Positions 50,108 to 59,255 of a stretch of 64,000 bases of DNA are shown one piece after another. Made by a program: the position numbers and the translations under genes. Source of the DNA: Actinacidiphila acididurans (lineage in GTDB: Bacteria; Actinomycetota; Actinomycetes; Streptomycetales; Streptomycetaceae); assembly GCF_016918855.1 (NCBI RefSeq), contig NZ_JADKYB010000007.1:124001-188000 (forward strand), read 5' to 3'. The notes beneath the pieces are model-generated. The model did no database searches and was not told where the DNA came from. It worked only from the letters and a program-made list of their open reading frames with translations. Within the stretch, counting starts at the first letter, position 1, and every line of letters begins with the position of its first letter.

Positions 50108-51673
50108 TCAGTCCGTGTTCACCAGCGGGATCTTGTTCAGGATCCGGGTGAACGCGCTTGCGTTGTCGCCCGAGGCGACCGAGCTGCCCTCCACCTTCGA
50201 TCCGCCCTGGGCGATGATGCCGTTGTTGACGATGACCTGCTGGCGCTGGACGAGGTCGCCGACGTCGATGTGCCGCGCCTCGGCGAACTCCACCAGTGCG
50301 TCGAGCGCCCGCCGCTCGCACACCTTGACGGCCATGCTGCGGTCGAGCTTCTGGAAGTAGCGGTGGTACGCGGTGTCGGACGCCTGCTGCCGCACGCTGA
50401 TCCGGGCGCCGTAGTCGAAGACGCGCAGCTGCCGGATCCGCTTGTTCTGCCGCCGGACCGCGCGCCGGGTGCGCCATTCGGCGAAGAACGCCTGCACGGC
50501 CCGCGCGGGCGACGCCAGCAGGACGAAGAAGGTGCTCGCGGACGCCTGGGAGAAGATCTGGGCGACGTCGCGCAGTCCGGGGCTCGGCATGAGGGTGTCG
50601 ATGATCCGGTACCGGTCGAGCAGCGGGCACAGCACCGTGTGCACGCCCTCCACCAGCAGGTTGGAGTCCGAGCGGGCGAAGCGCAGGAAGAGCGAGCTGA
50701 CCAGTTCGCCGTTCCAGCCGGTGGAGTGGACGGCCAGGTAGGTGCGGGCCCGGTCCTCGGGTGCGCGCTTGAGGTCGTCCACCCAGTCCTGCGGTATGCC
50801 GGTCACCGGCCGCCGGAACGCGTCGGGCAGGAAGCGCTGGTCGTCGATGATGGCCGAGCCGTCGACGAAGACCCGCTCCTCGATCTCCAGGCCGGGCACG
50901 GCGAGGGTGCGCAGGCGCCGCAGCACGTGCTCGTACAGGTCCTGCACGTCGAACTCCCCGGGCGGCTCCCCCGAGCTGCCGGGCCTGGTGAGGTCCAGCG
51001 CGAAGGACCAGGACTCCAGTTGGGTGCCGTAGCCGATGAAGGGGGAGTAGCCGCTGTAGACCGTGACGTTGCCGGCCGCGTAGTCGCCGACCTGACGGAT
51101 GCGGGCCTCGGCGGCCTCGTTGGTCGCCGGGGGCACGGTCGAGGGGTCGAACCGGTCGGGGCGCAGGCTCTGCAGGTGCCGCCCGTACCGGGTGGACAGC
51201 TCGAAGGACAGCACGGTCACCCAGGAGAAGAACAGCGACAGCAGGACGCCGATCACCATCCCCTGGAAGATGAAGATGAACGCCAGCACCAATAACGCGG
51301 CCAGGACGAGGTCGCGGTAGTTGCGGCGGACGTTGGCGAGGTAGGCGTGCCGCAGCACGACGGGGACGTCGCAGGCCGGGGCCGGGGCGACGCCCAGGTG
51401 CGGCTCGGCGGCGACCTGCCCGACGAGCGAGGTGGCGTAGTCGCGGTCCAGATACGCGGCGGCGCACAGATACCGGGTGAGGTCGTGGCCGGCGCCCCAG
51501 CGCGGCGGGGCCGAGGGCCGCTCGGGCATGTGCCCGACGGCCGACGGCACGACCACCGGGGCCGGCTTGGTGGGCCGGCCCGGCAACGCCAGGGCCGCAC
51601 CGCAGTTCCCGCAGAACACCGCGTCCGGTGCGCTCGCCGCACCGCACGCGGCACATGCCGTCAACTCGCTCAT
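50108..51673 (-). CDS. Zinc-ribbon membrane protein with a TTA codon, unknown function
   Basis: A 521-aa protein. The N-terminal zinc ribbon is CAACGAASAPDAVFCGNCG. About residues 120-165 form two close membrane helices (LVLAALLVLAFIFIFQGMV, VLLSLFFSWVTVL). A ~200-residue domain follows (YSPFIGYGTQLESWSFALDL, YLAVHSTGWNGELVSSLFLR), then a possible helical membrane segment near residues 380-410. The tail IVNNGIIAQGGSKVEGSSV contains the motif shared with the next gene. Codon 127 (51295-51293) is TTA, inside the first membrane helix. GGGGGGATC precedes the ATG at 51673. First gene of the cassette. Confidence 0.78.
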   Translation of the reverse strand: MSELTACAACGAASAPDAVFCGNCGAALALPGRPTKPAPVVVPSAVGHMPERPSAPPRWGAGHDLTRYLCAAAYLDRDYATSLVGQVAAEPHLGVAPAPACDVPVVLRHAYLANVRRNYRDLVLAALLVLAFIFIFQGMVIGVLLSLFFSWVTVLSFELSTRYGRHLQSLRPDRFDPSTVPPATNEAAEARIRQVGDYAAGNVTVYSGYSPFIGYGTQLESWSFALDLTRPGSSGEPPGEFDVQDLYEHVLRRLRTLAVPGLEIEERVFVDGSAIIDDQRFLPDAFRRPVTGIPQDWVDDLKRAPEDRARTYLAVHSTGWNGELVSSLFLRFARSDSNLLVEGVHTVLCPLLDRYRIIDTLMPSPGLRDVAQIFSQASASTFFVLLASPARAVQAFFAEWRTRRAVRRQNKRIRQLRVFDYGARISVRQQASDTAYHRYFQKLDRSMAVKVCERRALDALVEFAEARHIDVGDLVQRQQVIVNNGIIAQGGSKVEGSSVASGDNASAFTRILNKIPLVNTD

Positions 51674-51803
51674 GATCCCCCCATGTGCGGATTTCCGCCT
51701 ATTGTCCAGTTCACCACGCCCGCAAGCCGATGGATTGTCCGGTTTTCCGGCCGATACCAAGTTGTTATGACCTGATCGCACGGCGTCACACATGTGACCC
51801 GGC

Positions 51804-52454
51804 TCACTCCGCTCTGTGAGCCAGCAGGGCGCCCCGCGCAGCCATCTCCCCCTCGTGCGCCTCGCGCCGCAGCGTGACGTCCACGGCCAGCCCGGCCCCG
51901 GCGAGCAGTTCGGCGACGGTCTCGGGCCGGCGCCAGTAGTAGTCCAGGGCGACGGTGTGCCCGAACGCCTCGGTCCGGCGGAAGGGCCTGCCGTCCCCGG
52001 TCTGGAAGATCAGCAGCACCTTGCCGCCGGGCGCGAGCACCCGCCGGAACTCACCGAAGACGTCCGGCAGTTCGGCATCGGGTATGTGAATGATCGAGTA
52101 CGAGGCCACGACCCCCGCCAGCGACCCGTCGGGGACGTCGAGCGCGGTCATGGACCCCTCCTCGAACCGCAGCCCCGGATGCCCGGCCCGCGCGAGGGCG
52201 ACCATCCGCGGCGAGAGATCCACCCCGTACACGTCGACCCCGAGCCCCGCCAGATACGCGGTCACCCGCCCCGGCCCGCTCCCCACCTCCACCACGGTCC
52301 CGCCGCCCCCGTCCCGCACCCCCTCGGCGAACACCCCGAGCATGGCCCGCTCCAGCGGCTTCCTCGCCAACTCCCCCCAATACCGCTCGGCGTACGGCTC
52401 CGCCATGGTGTCGTACGCCGCCCGCGTGCCCGCCAGAAACCCCGCCTCAGTCAT
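51804..52454 (-). CDS. SAM-dependent methyltransferase (class I)
   Basis: A 216-aa Methyltransf_11/25-type enzyme. Motif I is VVEVGSGPGRVTAYLAGLG, followed by VYGVDLSPRMVALAR, FEEGSMTALDVPDGSLAGVV and LAPGGKVLLIFQTG. The substrate region (FGHTVALDYYWRRPE) is not informative. It stands alone; the CLC gene diverges from it, 220 bp apart, a gap in which nothing else was seen. Confidence 0.92.
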   Translation of the reverse strand: MTEAGFLAGTRAAYDTMAEPYAERYWGELARKPLERAMLGVFAEGVRDGGGGTVVEVGSGPGRVTAYLAGLGVDVYGVDLSPRMVALARAGHPGLRFEEGSMTALDVPDGSLAGVVASYSIIHIPDAELPDVFGEFRRVLAPGGKVLLIFQTGDGRPFRRTEAFGHTVALDYYWRRPETVAELLAGAGLAVDVTLRREAHEGEMAARGALLAHRAE

Positions 52455-52674
52455 GCCCCCACGCTATGACCTCCCACCGACAGTCCCCGCCGGACGCCCT
52501 GTAGGGGCCGGCCACCGGAAAGCGCCCCATTGCGCCATCGGGCCGCGCGCGGTGGCCCGTACGAGGGGACGACGCCGTGTCGGGAGCCGGGCCGGCCGCA
52601 GGCGAGTGCTTCAGTCGGGCGCAGGACGAACGACGAAGGCGCGGCGAACCGGAGGGCGCGGGGAGGCGGCAACC

Positions 52675-54081
52675 ATGGCTTCCGCGGAGGAAGGAGCCGC
52701 GCCCGGCGACAGGGCCCGCCCCGGCACGAGCGCCCACCCGCAGGGTGACACCCCCGGCCCCGATGTCGTCCGCACCCGCGAGTACGCCGTCCTCCTGATC
52801 GTCTGCGCCCTGATCGGCGTCCCGGTCTCCGCCCTGGCCTTCGGCTTCCTTGCCCTCGAAGAGAAACTGCAGCCGCTGCTGTACAAGGACCTGCCGAAGG
52901 GGCTGGGGCTGAACGGGACCCCGCTGTGGTGGCCGGTGCCGCTGCTGGTGGTGGGAGCGGTGCTGGTCGCGGCGGTGGTGCTGTGGCTGCCGGGCGGGGG
53001 CGGGCACGAGCCGACCGCGGGCTTCGCGGCGGGCCGGGGCCCGATGGCACCGAAGGCGCTGCCCGGGGTGTTCCTGGCGGCGATGGCGACGCTGGCGTTC
53101 GGGGCGGTGCTGGGCCCGGAGGCGCCGCTGCTGGCGCTGGGCAGCGGGGTCGCGGCCGGGGGCTTGCGGCTGCTGCGGCGGGGGCTGCCGGAGAACGCGT
53201 ACGCACTGGTCGGCGCGGCGGGCAGCTTCGCCGCGGTGAGTTCGCTGCTGGGCTCGCCGCTGCTGGGCGCCTTCCTGCTGATGGAGGCGTCGGGGGTGGC
53301 CGGGGGGATGGTCGGCCCGCTGCTGGTGCCGGGGCTGCTGGCGTCCGGGATCGGCGCGCTGATCTTCGTCGGGATCGGCTCCTGGACGGGCCTGGGCACG
53401 TACAGCCTCACGCTGCCGGACGTGCCGCAGGCGCACAGCCCGACGGCGGCCGAATTCGGCTGGACGCTGCTGATCGGGGTGGCCGCCGCGCTGCTGGCCG
53501 CGGGCATCTCCCGGGCGGCGCTGCGGCTGAAAGGGCGGGTCGAGCGGCGCCGGCTCGTACTGACCGTGCTGATCGGCCTCGCGATCGCGGGACTCGCGGC
53601 GGCGTACGCGCAGGGCAGCGGCAAGCCGGCCAGCGATGTGCTCTACTCCGGGCAGACCGCGCTCGGCCCGCTGCTCAGCGATCAGGCCGGCTACTCGGTG
53701 GGCGCCCTCGCCCTGCTGCTGACCTGCAAGGGGCTCGCCTACTGCGGTTCGCTGAGCGCCTTCCGGGGCGGGCCGATCTTCCCGGCGATGTTCACCGGCG
53801 CCACCGGCGGCATCCTGCTCTCGCACCTGCCCGGCCTGACCCTGGTCGCCGCCTTCGCGGCCGGTGTCGGCGCGATGAGCGCGGCCATGCTCCGGCTGCC
53901 CCTCACCTCGGTCCTGCTGGCCACGCTGCTGCTGGGCAAGCAGGGCCTGACCGTGATGCCGCTGGTGATCGTCGCGGTGGTGGTCAGTTACGTGGTCACG
54001 GTCCTGCTCCGGCCGCCCGCCCGCGCCCGCGCCCGCGCCCGCGAAACCGGAGCCGGAGCCGGAGCCCGACCCGGCCCCTGA
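52675..54081 (+). CDS. CLC-type chloride channel or H+/Cl- exchanger
   Basis: A 468-aa membrane protein with about ten to twelve helices. The gating-glutamate loop is LGPEAPLLALGSG, in place of GKEGP. The C-terminal anion-binding helix appears as GGPIFPAMFTGATGG. The N-terminal selectivity motif GSGIP is not evident, and LGSPLLGAFLLMEA is in the middle. It is therefore a divergent CLC family member, probably an anion channel or exchanger of the plasma membrane. GGAGG precedes the ATG at 52675. It is convergent with the DUF2252 gene, 19 bp apart. Confidence 0.85.
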   Translation: MASAEEGAAPGDRARPGTSAHPQGDTPGPDVVRTREYAVLLIVCALIGVPVSALAFGFLALEEKLQPLLYKDLPKGLGLNGTPLWWPVPLLVVGAVLVAAVVLWLPGGGGHEPTAGFAAGRGPMAPKALPGVFLAAMATLAFGAVLGPEAPLLALGSGVAAGGLRLLRRGLPENAYALVGAAGSFAAVSSLLGSPLLGAFLLMEASGVAGGMVGPLLVPGLLASGIGALIFVGIGSWTGLGTYSLTLPDVPQAHSPTAAEFGWTLLIGVAAALLAAGISRAALRLKGRVERRRLVLTVLIGLAIAGLAAAYAQGSGKPASDVLYSGQTALGPLLSDQAGYSVGALALLLTCKGLAYCGSLSAFRGGPIFPAMFTGATGGILLSHLPGLTLVAAFAAGVGAMSAAMLRLPLTSVLLATLLLGKQGLTVMPLVIVAVVVSYVVTVLLRPPARARARARETGAGAGARPGP

Positions 54082-54100
54082 CCCTGACCCCGCTGAAGCC

Positions 54101-55570
54101 CTACGCCTCCTGCGCCTCCACCCGCCCCGACCGGACCGCGTCCACCAGCGCCCGGTGGTCCTTCTCGTTGCGATCGGCGTACGCCTCGGCGAATTCCGCC
54201 AGGGCTCGGTCGAAGACGTCGCCGCCGCCGAGGTAGGCCGCGATGGCGATGCGGTCCCCGGACCGGGCGTGGGCGCGGGCCAGGGTGGCGCCGCACAGCT
54301 CGGCGAAGGCGCTCATGCCGGCGGGCACCATCAGTTCGGGCTGGGCGATGCCCTTCCAGTCGCGCAACTGGCGCACATAGAAGTCGCGGCGGCGGCCGTC
54401 GATGCCCTCGGCCCGCTCCCAGCCGAGGAAGATGTCGCTGGTCGCCTGCATCAGCCGCTGCCCGGAGACCACCCGCTCGCCCTCGGTGCGGTGCCCGCCG
54501 GCCCCGGCGTAGGGGGTGAGCACGGACGGCCCGGCCTCCTTGGCCTGGAGCAGCAGCGGGTCGCCCTCGTCCTTGCCGAGCAGCAGCACGATCCAGCAGC
54601 GGGTGCCGACGCTGCCGACGCCGACGACCTTGCGGGCCACGTCGGCCACCCGGTAGCGCTCGAGCAGGAACCGCCGGTCGGACTGGAGGGTGCCGCCGTA
54701 CGCCTCGACGAGCCGGCGGATCTGGTCCTCCAGCATCGCCCGCTGCACGTCGGGCAGCAGGTCGGTGAGCGGGGTGACCAGCGGCGGGTCGGGCGCGATC
54801 CGGCGCCGGCCGTCCTCGATCCGGGTCAGCTTCTCGAACGCCTGCACATTGTCGCGCCCGCGGGCCTGGGCCGCGGCCCGCCGCCACTGCTTGCGGCCCC
54901 GCGCGGCCACCCGCTGCGGCAGCCGTTCACCGATCCACGCCTCGTCGAAGTGCACGTACCAGACGTCGAGGTCGGTCATCGCGGCGAAGGCGCGCATCGC
55001 CTCCCGGTACGCGCGCACCCCCGCCCGTACGATGCCGGCCCGCTCCTTGTCGTCGAAGCCGTTGGCGCGGGCGGCGATCACCAGGCTGGCGGCCAGGCGT
55101 TTGACGTCCCACTCCCAGGGGCCGCGCAGCGTCTCGTCGAAGTCGTTGATGTCGAAGACCAGTTGCCGCTCGGGGGAGGCCAGGAGCCGGAAGTTGAGCA
55201 GGTGCGCGTCACCGCACAACTGGGCCCGCAGGCCGGTCTTCGGGGTGGCGGCCAGGTCCATCGCCATGATCGCCGCCGCGCCACGGTAGAAGCGGAACGG
55301 CGACTCGGTCATCCGCCCGTAGCGGATCGGCACCAGCTCGGGCAGCCGGTCCGCCGACTGCTGCTCCACCACGTCCACCGGGTCCGGCCGCCGCGGGTCG
55401 GCCGGGAATTCGGCGTGGCTGGACCGCGGCGCCGCCTTGCGCGCGGCCCGGCCCAGTCCGGCCCGCTCGGCGGGGGTACGGTACGGCGGCCGCCGGTCCC
55501 CGTCCGCGGGGGTGCTCCTGCGGGCGGCGGCGTGCTCGGCCTCGTCGGGGCGTATCCGCGCGGTGGTCAT
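54101..55570 (-). CDS. DUF2252 protein (kinase-fold-like)
   Basis: A 489-aa soluble protein. Segments VPIRYGRMTESPFRFYRGAA, LCGDAHLLNFRLLASPERQL, FDINDFDETLRGPWEWDVKRL, CWIVLLLGKDEGDPLLLQAKEA and DFYVRQLRDWKGIAQ are hallmarks of DUF2252. GDAHLLNF and DINDFD resemble the catalytic and metal loops of aminoglycoside-kinase-fold proteins, so a phosphotransferase activity is possible but unproven. The ATG at 55570 with GGAG upstream is used. Confidence 0.9.
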   Translation of the reverse strand: MTTARIRPDEAEHAAARRSTPADGDRRPPYRTPAERAGLGRAARKAAPRSSHAEFPADPRRPDPVDVVEQQSADRLPELVPIRYGRMTESPFRFYRGAAAIMAMDLAATPKTGLRAQLCGDAHLLNFRLLASPERQLVFDINDFDETLRGPWEWDVKRLAASLVIAARANGFDDKERAGIVRAGVRAYREAMRAFAAMTDLDVWYVHFDEAWIGERLPQRVAARGRKQWRRAAAQARGRDNVQAFEKLTRIEDGRRRIAPDPPLVTPLTDLLPDVQRAMLEDQIRRLVEAYGGTLQSDRRFLLERYRVADVARKVVGVGSVGTRCWIVLLLGKDEGDPLLLQAKEAGPSVLTPYAGAGGHRTEGERVVSGQRLMQATSDIFLGWERAEGIDGRRRDFYVRQLRDWKGIAQPELMVPAGMSAFAELCGATLARAHARSGDRIAIAAYLGGGDVFDRALAEFAEAYADRNEKDHRALVDAVRSGRVEAQEA

Positions 55571-55946
55571 GGCTGGCTCCTCTCCGCGGGCCGGCCGCGA
55601 CCCGCCACCCCGCCGAATGCACCGTTGTGACCAGCCTGCCACCGGCCGCGCCCACCTGCATTTCCGCGGAATTCGGCCGTGCGCGGCGGACGCCCGGAAT
55701 GCGGGATCCGGGCGTGCGTGCTCAAATGTGAATGTGCTGCGTGCCCTGCGCCGTTGAAGGGCCATTGACCGGTCGGACCGAGCTGAACAGGGCGTTTTCG
55801 CGGCGGGCGGGGACAATGGAGGCAGCGCGCCGGGGGCGGCGGAATTACGCCGCGACAAAGGGCGCGGTAAAGCCGCGGAATGGGGGACGCGGGAACAGGG
55901 GGCGGGCGAGACATCCAAGACCGGCCGCGTCGACAGGAGGCAGACG
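55571..55946. other. Gene-free divergent region before the SHOCT protein gene
   Basis: 376 bp between the divergent DUF2252 and SHOCT genes. Plain promoter-type sequence with no recognisable gene, repeat or named element; AGGAGG lies near the end, before the SHOCT gene. Confidence 0.4.
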
Positions 55947-56369
55947 ATGGGCGGGAACACGGTGAATCTGGCCTACGACTATCCGGTCCTCGGGGTCTTC
56001 CTGACCGCGTTGTGGGTCTTTCTGTGGGTGTTGTGGATCTTCCTGCTGTTCCGGATCGTCGTGGACATCTTCCGGGACGACCGGATGAGCGGCGCGGCGA
56101 AGACCGGGTGGCTGCTGTTCGTGCTGTTCCTGCCGTTCGTGGGCGTGCTGGTGTACGTGGCCGTGCGCGGGACCGGGATGGGGATCCGCGAGCACCGGTC
56201 CGCCGAGGCGCAGCAACGGGCCTTCGACGACTACATCCGCAGGACCGCCGGGACCGGGGCCGGTGGCGGGTCCCACGTCGACGAACTGGCCCGCCTCGGG
56301 GAGATGAGGTCCAAGGGCGACCTCTCCGAGGAGGAGTTCCAGCGCGCGAAGGAGCGCATCCTGCACTGA
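55947..56369 (+). CDS. PLDc_N-type two-helix membrane protein with SHOCT domain
   Basis: A 140-aa protein with two N-terminal membrane helices (VLGVFLTALWVFLWVLWIFL; GWLLFVLFLPFVGVLVYVAV) in the arrangement of phospholipase D N-terminal helical domains, and a C-terminal SHOCT motif (VDELARLGEMRSKGDLSEEE, FQRAKERIL). SHOCT is a short oligomerisation motif at the ends of membrane proteins. AGGAGG lies 8 nt before the ATG. Function unknown. Confidence 0.9.
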   Translation: MGGNTVNLAYDYPVLGVFLTALWVFLWVLWIFLLFRIVVDIFRDDRMSGAAKTGWLLFVLFLPFVGVLVYVAVRGTGMGIREHRSAEAQQRAFDDYIRRTAGTGAGGGSHVDELARLGEMRSKGDLSEEEFQRAKERILH

Positions 56370-56439
56370 CCCGGACACCGACCTGGAACCGCCCGCCGGC
56401 CGGGTCCCGCGCTGCCCGACGGCCCGTCAGAGATGTCCG

Positions 56440-56634
56440 TCATGGCCGCAGCGTGGAGACCAGGTCGGCGGCGGACACCAGGGTGGAGTGAATGGTGGGC
56501 GCCAGGCTGGTGGAGGCCAGGCAGAAGCCGAGCAGGACGCACAGCACGGCATGACTGGGCTTCAGCGCGTGATTCCGCATGAGCATCATGGCCAGCAGCG
56601 CCAGCAGCAGGACGACGGAGACAGAGATGACCAT
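56440..56634 (-). CDS. Small two-helix membrane protein conserved in streptomycetes
   Basis: A 64-aa protein: MVISVSVVLLLALLAMMLM forms one helix, SHAVLCVLLGFCLASTSLAP a second, and a polar C-terminus (TLVSAADLVSTLRP) follows. The shape matches a widespread small Streptomyces membrane protein. The start at ATG 56634 is chosen from that pattern; an ATG six codons upstream is also in frame, and neither has a good ribosome site. Alone between the SHOCT and F420-type genes. Confidence 0.65.
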   Translation of the reverse strand: MVISVSVVLLLALLAMMLMRNHALKPSHAVLCVLLGFCLASTSLAPTIHSTLVSAADLVSTLRP

Positions 56635-56723
56635 ACGGTGATGGCAGCACATTCCACCACGGAAGTGGGGGAACCGCACACGAAAGGATGACCCGGACCC
56701 GTGTGTCCCGGGTCCGCCCGCGC

Positions 56724-57587
56724 TCAGTCCAGCAACGCGGCCAGCCGGCGCCACTCCTCGCGCGGCAGCACGGACGGCGTGGCGGTGATCACCTGGACGG
56801 CGACATGGTCCGCGCCGGCCGCCAGATACGCGTCGATCCGTTCGCGGATCCGCTCGTCGGACCCCCAGGCATAGACCGCGTCGACCAGTCCGTCGCTGCC
56901 GCCGTCCGCGAAGTCGTCGTCGCCGAACCCGAAGGTGCGGAAGTTCGCCAGATAGTTGGACAGTTTGAGGTACGGCGCGAGGGCCGCGCGGGCCATGGTG
57001 CGGGCCCGCGCCGGGGCGCTCTCCAGGACCACCCCGAGTTCGGGTGCGAGCAGCGCGTCCGGGCCGAGCGCCTCGCGGGCCCGGGCGGTGTGGCCGGTGG
57101 TCACCAGGTACGGATGCGCGCCCGCGGCCCGGTCCCGGGCCAGCCCCAGCATCCGCGGGCCGAGCGCGGCCAGCACCCGGCGTCCGGCCGGCTGCCCGGC
57201 CGCGTCCAGCGCGTCGAGGTAGCCGACCATGGCGGCGTACGGCGACCGGTACTCCTCGATGAACTGGGGGTGGCCGACGCCCAGGCCCAGGAGGAACCGC
57301 CCCGGGTGGGCGTGTTCCAGCGCGGCGGCGCGCTCGGCGACCTCCGCGGCCGGGTACTGCCAGATGGTGAGGATGCCGGTGGCCACGGCAAGCCGGGTGG
57401 TGGCCTCCAGCAGCGGCTTGGCGTGCTCGACGCCCGGTCCGGAGCCGAGCCAGACCGTGGTGAAGCCGAGTTCCTGCAGTTCGGCGGCGGCCTCCGGGAT
57501 CTGCTCGCGCAGTTCCGGCTCCTCCGAGCGCAACTGCCGGTTCCAGATCCCGTACCGCCCGACCGCGGCCTTCAGGTCGTCCGTCAC
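56724..57587 (-). CDS. LLM-class F420-dependent oxidoreductase
   Basis: A 287-aa luciferase-like monooxygenase-fold protein: LQELGFTTVWLGSGPGVEHA, LAVATGILTIWQYPAAEVAE, HPGRFLLGLGVGHPQF, VLAALGPRMLGLARDRAAGA, PYLVTTGHTARAREAL. In streptomycetes most members use cofactor F420 rather than FMN; the substrate cannot be inferred. The second GTG of GTGCGGGTG (57587) is preferred because GGAGG is then about 9 nt upstream. Single gene; divergence from the bkd operon is separated by a hairpin. Confidence 0.88.
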   Translation of the reverse strand: MTDDLKAAVGRYGIWNRQLRSEEPELREQIPEAAAELQELGFTTVWLGSGPGVEHAKPLLEATTRLAVATGILTIWQYPAAEVAERAAALEHAHPGRFLLGLGVGHPQFIEEYRSPYAAMVGYLDALDAAGQPAGRRVLAALGPRMLGLARDRAAGAHPYLVTTGHTARAREALGPDALLAPELGVVLESAPARARTMARAALAPYLKLSNYLANFRTFGFGDDDFADGGSDGLVDAVYAWGSDERIRERIDAYLAAGADHVAVQVITATPSVLPREEWRRLAALLD

Positions 57588-57665
57588 CCGCACCCGCCTC
57601 CTGCCACAACAGGGCTGAACCGGCCGTCAACGTATCAGAACGGACACGGCGACGCGGGAAGGCGA

Positions 57666-57693
57666 GGGCCCGGACACGTACGCGTCCGGGCCC
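57666..57693 (-). terminator. Terminator hairpin of the bkd operon
   Basis: GGGCCCGGAC and GTCCGGGCCC form a 10-bp perfect stem with an 8-nt loop, 44 bp past the E2 stop codon. Confidence 0.75.
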
Positions 57694-57736
57694 GTCGCCG
57701 GTGGCTGCCGCAGAGAAACCGGGGTACGGGAACGGC

Positions 57737-59245
57737 CTAGACCCAGGTCATCAGCCGCCGGGGCTGTTCCAGCACGGCCGCCACGTCCGCCAGCACCTTG
57801 GAGCCGAGTTCGCCGTCGACCAGGCGGTGATCGAAGGACAGGGCCAGGGTGGTGACCCAGCGCGGCTTCACCTTGCCCTTGTGCACCCACGGCTGCTCCT
57901 TGACCGCGCCGAAGGCGAGGATCGCGGACTCACCGGGGTTGAGGATGGGCGTGCCGGTGTCGACGCCGAAGACGCCGACATTGGTGATGGTGATGGTGCC
58001 GCCCTGCATCGCGGCCGGCGAGGTCTTGCCCTCGCGGGCCGTGCCGACCAGCTCGCTCAGCGCGGCGGCCAGTTCGGGCAGCGTCTTGTCCTGCGCGTCC
58101 TTGATGTTCGGGACGAGCAGGCCGCGCGGGGTGGCCGCGGCGATGCCCAGGTTGACGTACGACTTGCGCACGATCTCCTGAGCGGCCTCGTCCCAGGACG
58201 CGTTGACCTCGGGGTGCCGCCGCACCGACACCAGCAGCGCCTTGGCGACCAGCAGCAGCGGACTCACCCGCAGCCCGGCGAACTCCGGGTCCTCCTTGAG
58301 TTCCCGCACCAGCTTCATCGTCCGGGTCATGTCGAAGGTCACGAACTCTGTGACGTGCGGCGCGGTGAAGGCGCTGTTGACCATCGCCGCGGCGGTGGCC
58401 TTGCGCACCCCCTTGACCGGGATCCGGGTCTCGCGGGCCTGCCACGCCTCCCGGGTGCCGGCGGCCTCCTGCGGCCGGGCCCCGGCCGCTCCCGCGACGC
58501 CGGGAGCGGGCGCGGCGGGTGCGGGTGCCGCAGCCCGCTCGGTGACCGGCGGCAGCGGGGCCGGCGGCGCCGCGGCGGCCCGGATGTCCTCCCGGGTCAC
58601 CACACCGCCGGGCCCGGTGGGCACCACGGTGGCCAGGTCGATGCCCAGGTCCTTGGCGAGCTTGCGCACCGGCGGCTTGGCGAGCGGGCGGTCACCGGTG
58701 TGCGGTGGCGGTACGGCCGGGGCGGGCGCGGGAGCGGGCACCTGGACCGGAGCGGGCGCCGGTGCGGCCGCGGCAGCGGGCGCCGCGGCGTGACCGTTGA
58801 CCTGGTCGGACGGCGGTTGCTGCTGCTTGCGCGGCCGGCGCGCGGTGGCCGCGGGCGCGACCCCGTACCCGACCAGCACGGCCTGCCGGCCGCCCTTCTC
58901 CGGTTCACCGGAAGGAGCGGGCTGCGCGGCGGCCTCACCGGACGGCGCGGGCGCGGCGGGCGCGGCCTCCTCGGCCCCGCCTCCCGCGTCCACCACGATG
59001 ATCGGCGTGCCCACGTCGACCGTGGCGCCCTCCTCGAAGCGGATCTCGCTGACCACCCCGTCGTACGGAATGGGCAGTTCCACGGCGGCCTTCGCCGTCT
59101 CCACCTCGCAGACCACCTGCCCGTCGGTGACATGGTCGCCGACGGACACGTACCACTTGAGGATCTCCGCCTCGGTCAGGCCCTCCCCGACGTCCGGCAT
59201 CCGGAATTCGCGAAGGCGCCCCGCCTGTGCGGTCATGGTCGTCAC
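57737..59245 (-). CDS. bkdC: Branched-chain alpha-keto acid dehydrogenase E2 (dihydrolipoyl acyltransferase)
   Basis: A 502-aa E2 core subunit. The lipoyl domain is residues ~10-85, with the lipoylated Lys in CEVETAKAAVELP. A Pro/Ala linker is followed by the E3/E1-binding domain (KPPVRKLAKDLGIDLATVVP) and a second Pro/Ala linker. The C-terminal acyltransferase has the catalytic motif LSFDHRLVDGELGS. It transfers branched acyl groups to CoA, giving starter units for branched fatty acids and polyketides. A GTG at 59245 is followed four codons later by an ATG; AGGAGG is close before the GTG. It lies 10 bp after the E1beta stop. Confidence 0.94.
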   Translation of the reverse strand: MTTMTAQAGRLREFRMPDVGEGLTEAEILKWYVSVGDHVTDGQVVCEVETAKAAVELPIPYDGVVSEIRFEEGATVDVGTPIIVVDAGGGAEEAAPAAPAPSGEAAAQPAPSGEPEKGGRQAVLVGYGVAPAATARRPRKQQQPPSDQVNGHAAAPAAAAAPAPAPVQVPAPAPAPAVPPPHTGDRPLAKPPVRKLAKDLGIDLATVVPTGPGGVVTREDIRAAAAPPAPLPPVTERAAAPAPAAPAPGVAGAAGARPQEAAGTREAWQARETRIPVKGVRKATAAAMVNSAFTAPHVTEFVTFDMTRTMKLVRELKEDPEFAGLRVSPLLLVAKALLVSVRRHPEVNASWDEAAQEIVRKSYVNLGIAAATPRGLLVPNIKDAQDKTLPELAAALSELVGTAREGKTSPAAMQGGTITITNVGVFGVDTGTPILNPGESAILAFGAVKEQPWVHKGKVKPRWVTTLALSFDHRLVDGELGSKVLADVAAVLEQPRRLMTWV

Positions 59246-59255
59246 AACCCTCTCC

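Noticed and set aside
55732..55965. 77-codon open frame before the SHOCT gene
   Set aside because: It crosses the AGGAGG and start codon of the SHOCT gene in another frame and has an Arg/Gly-rich composition.
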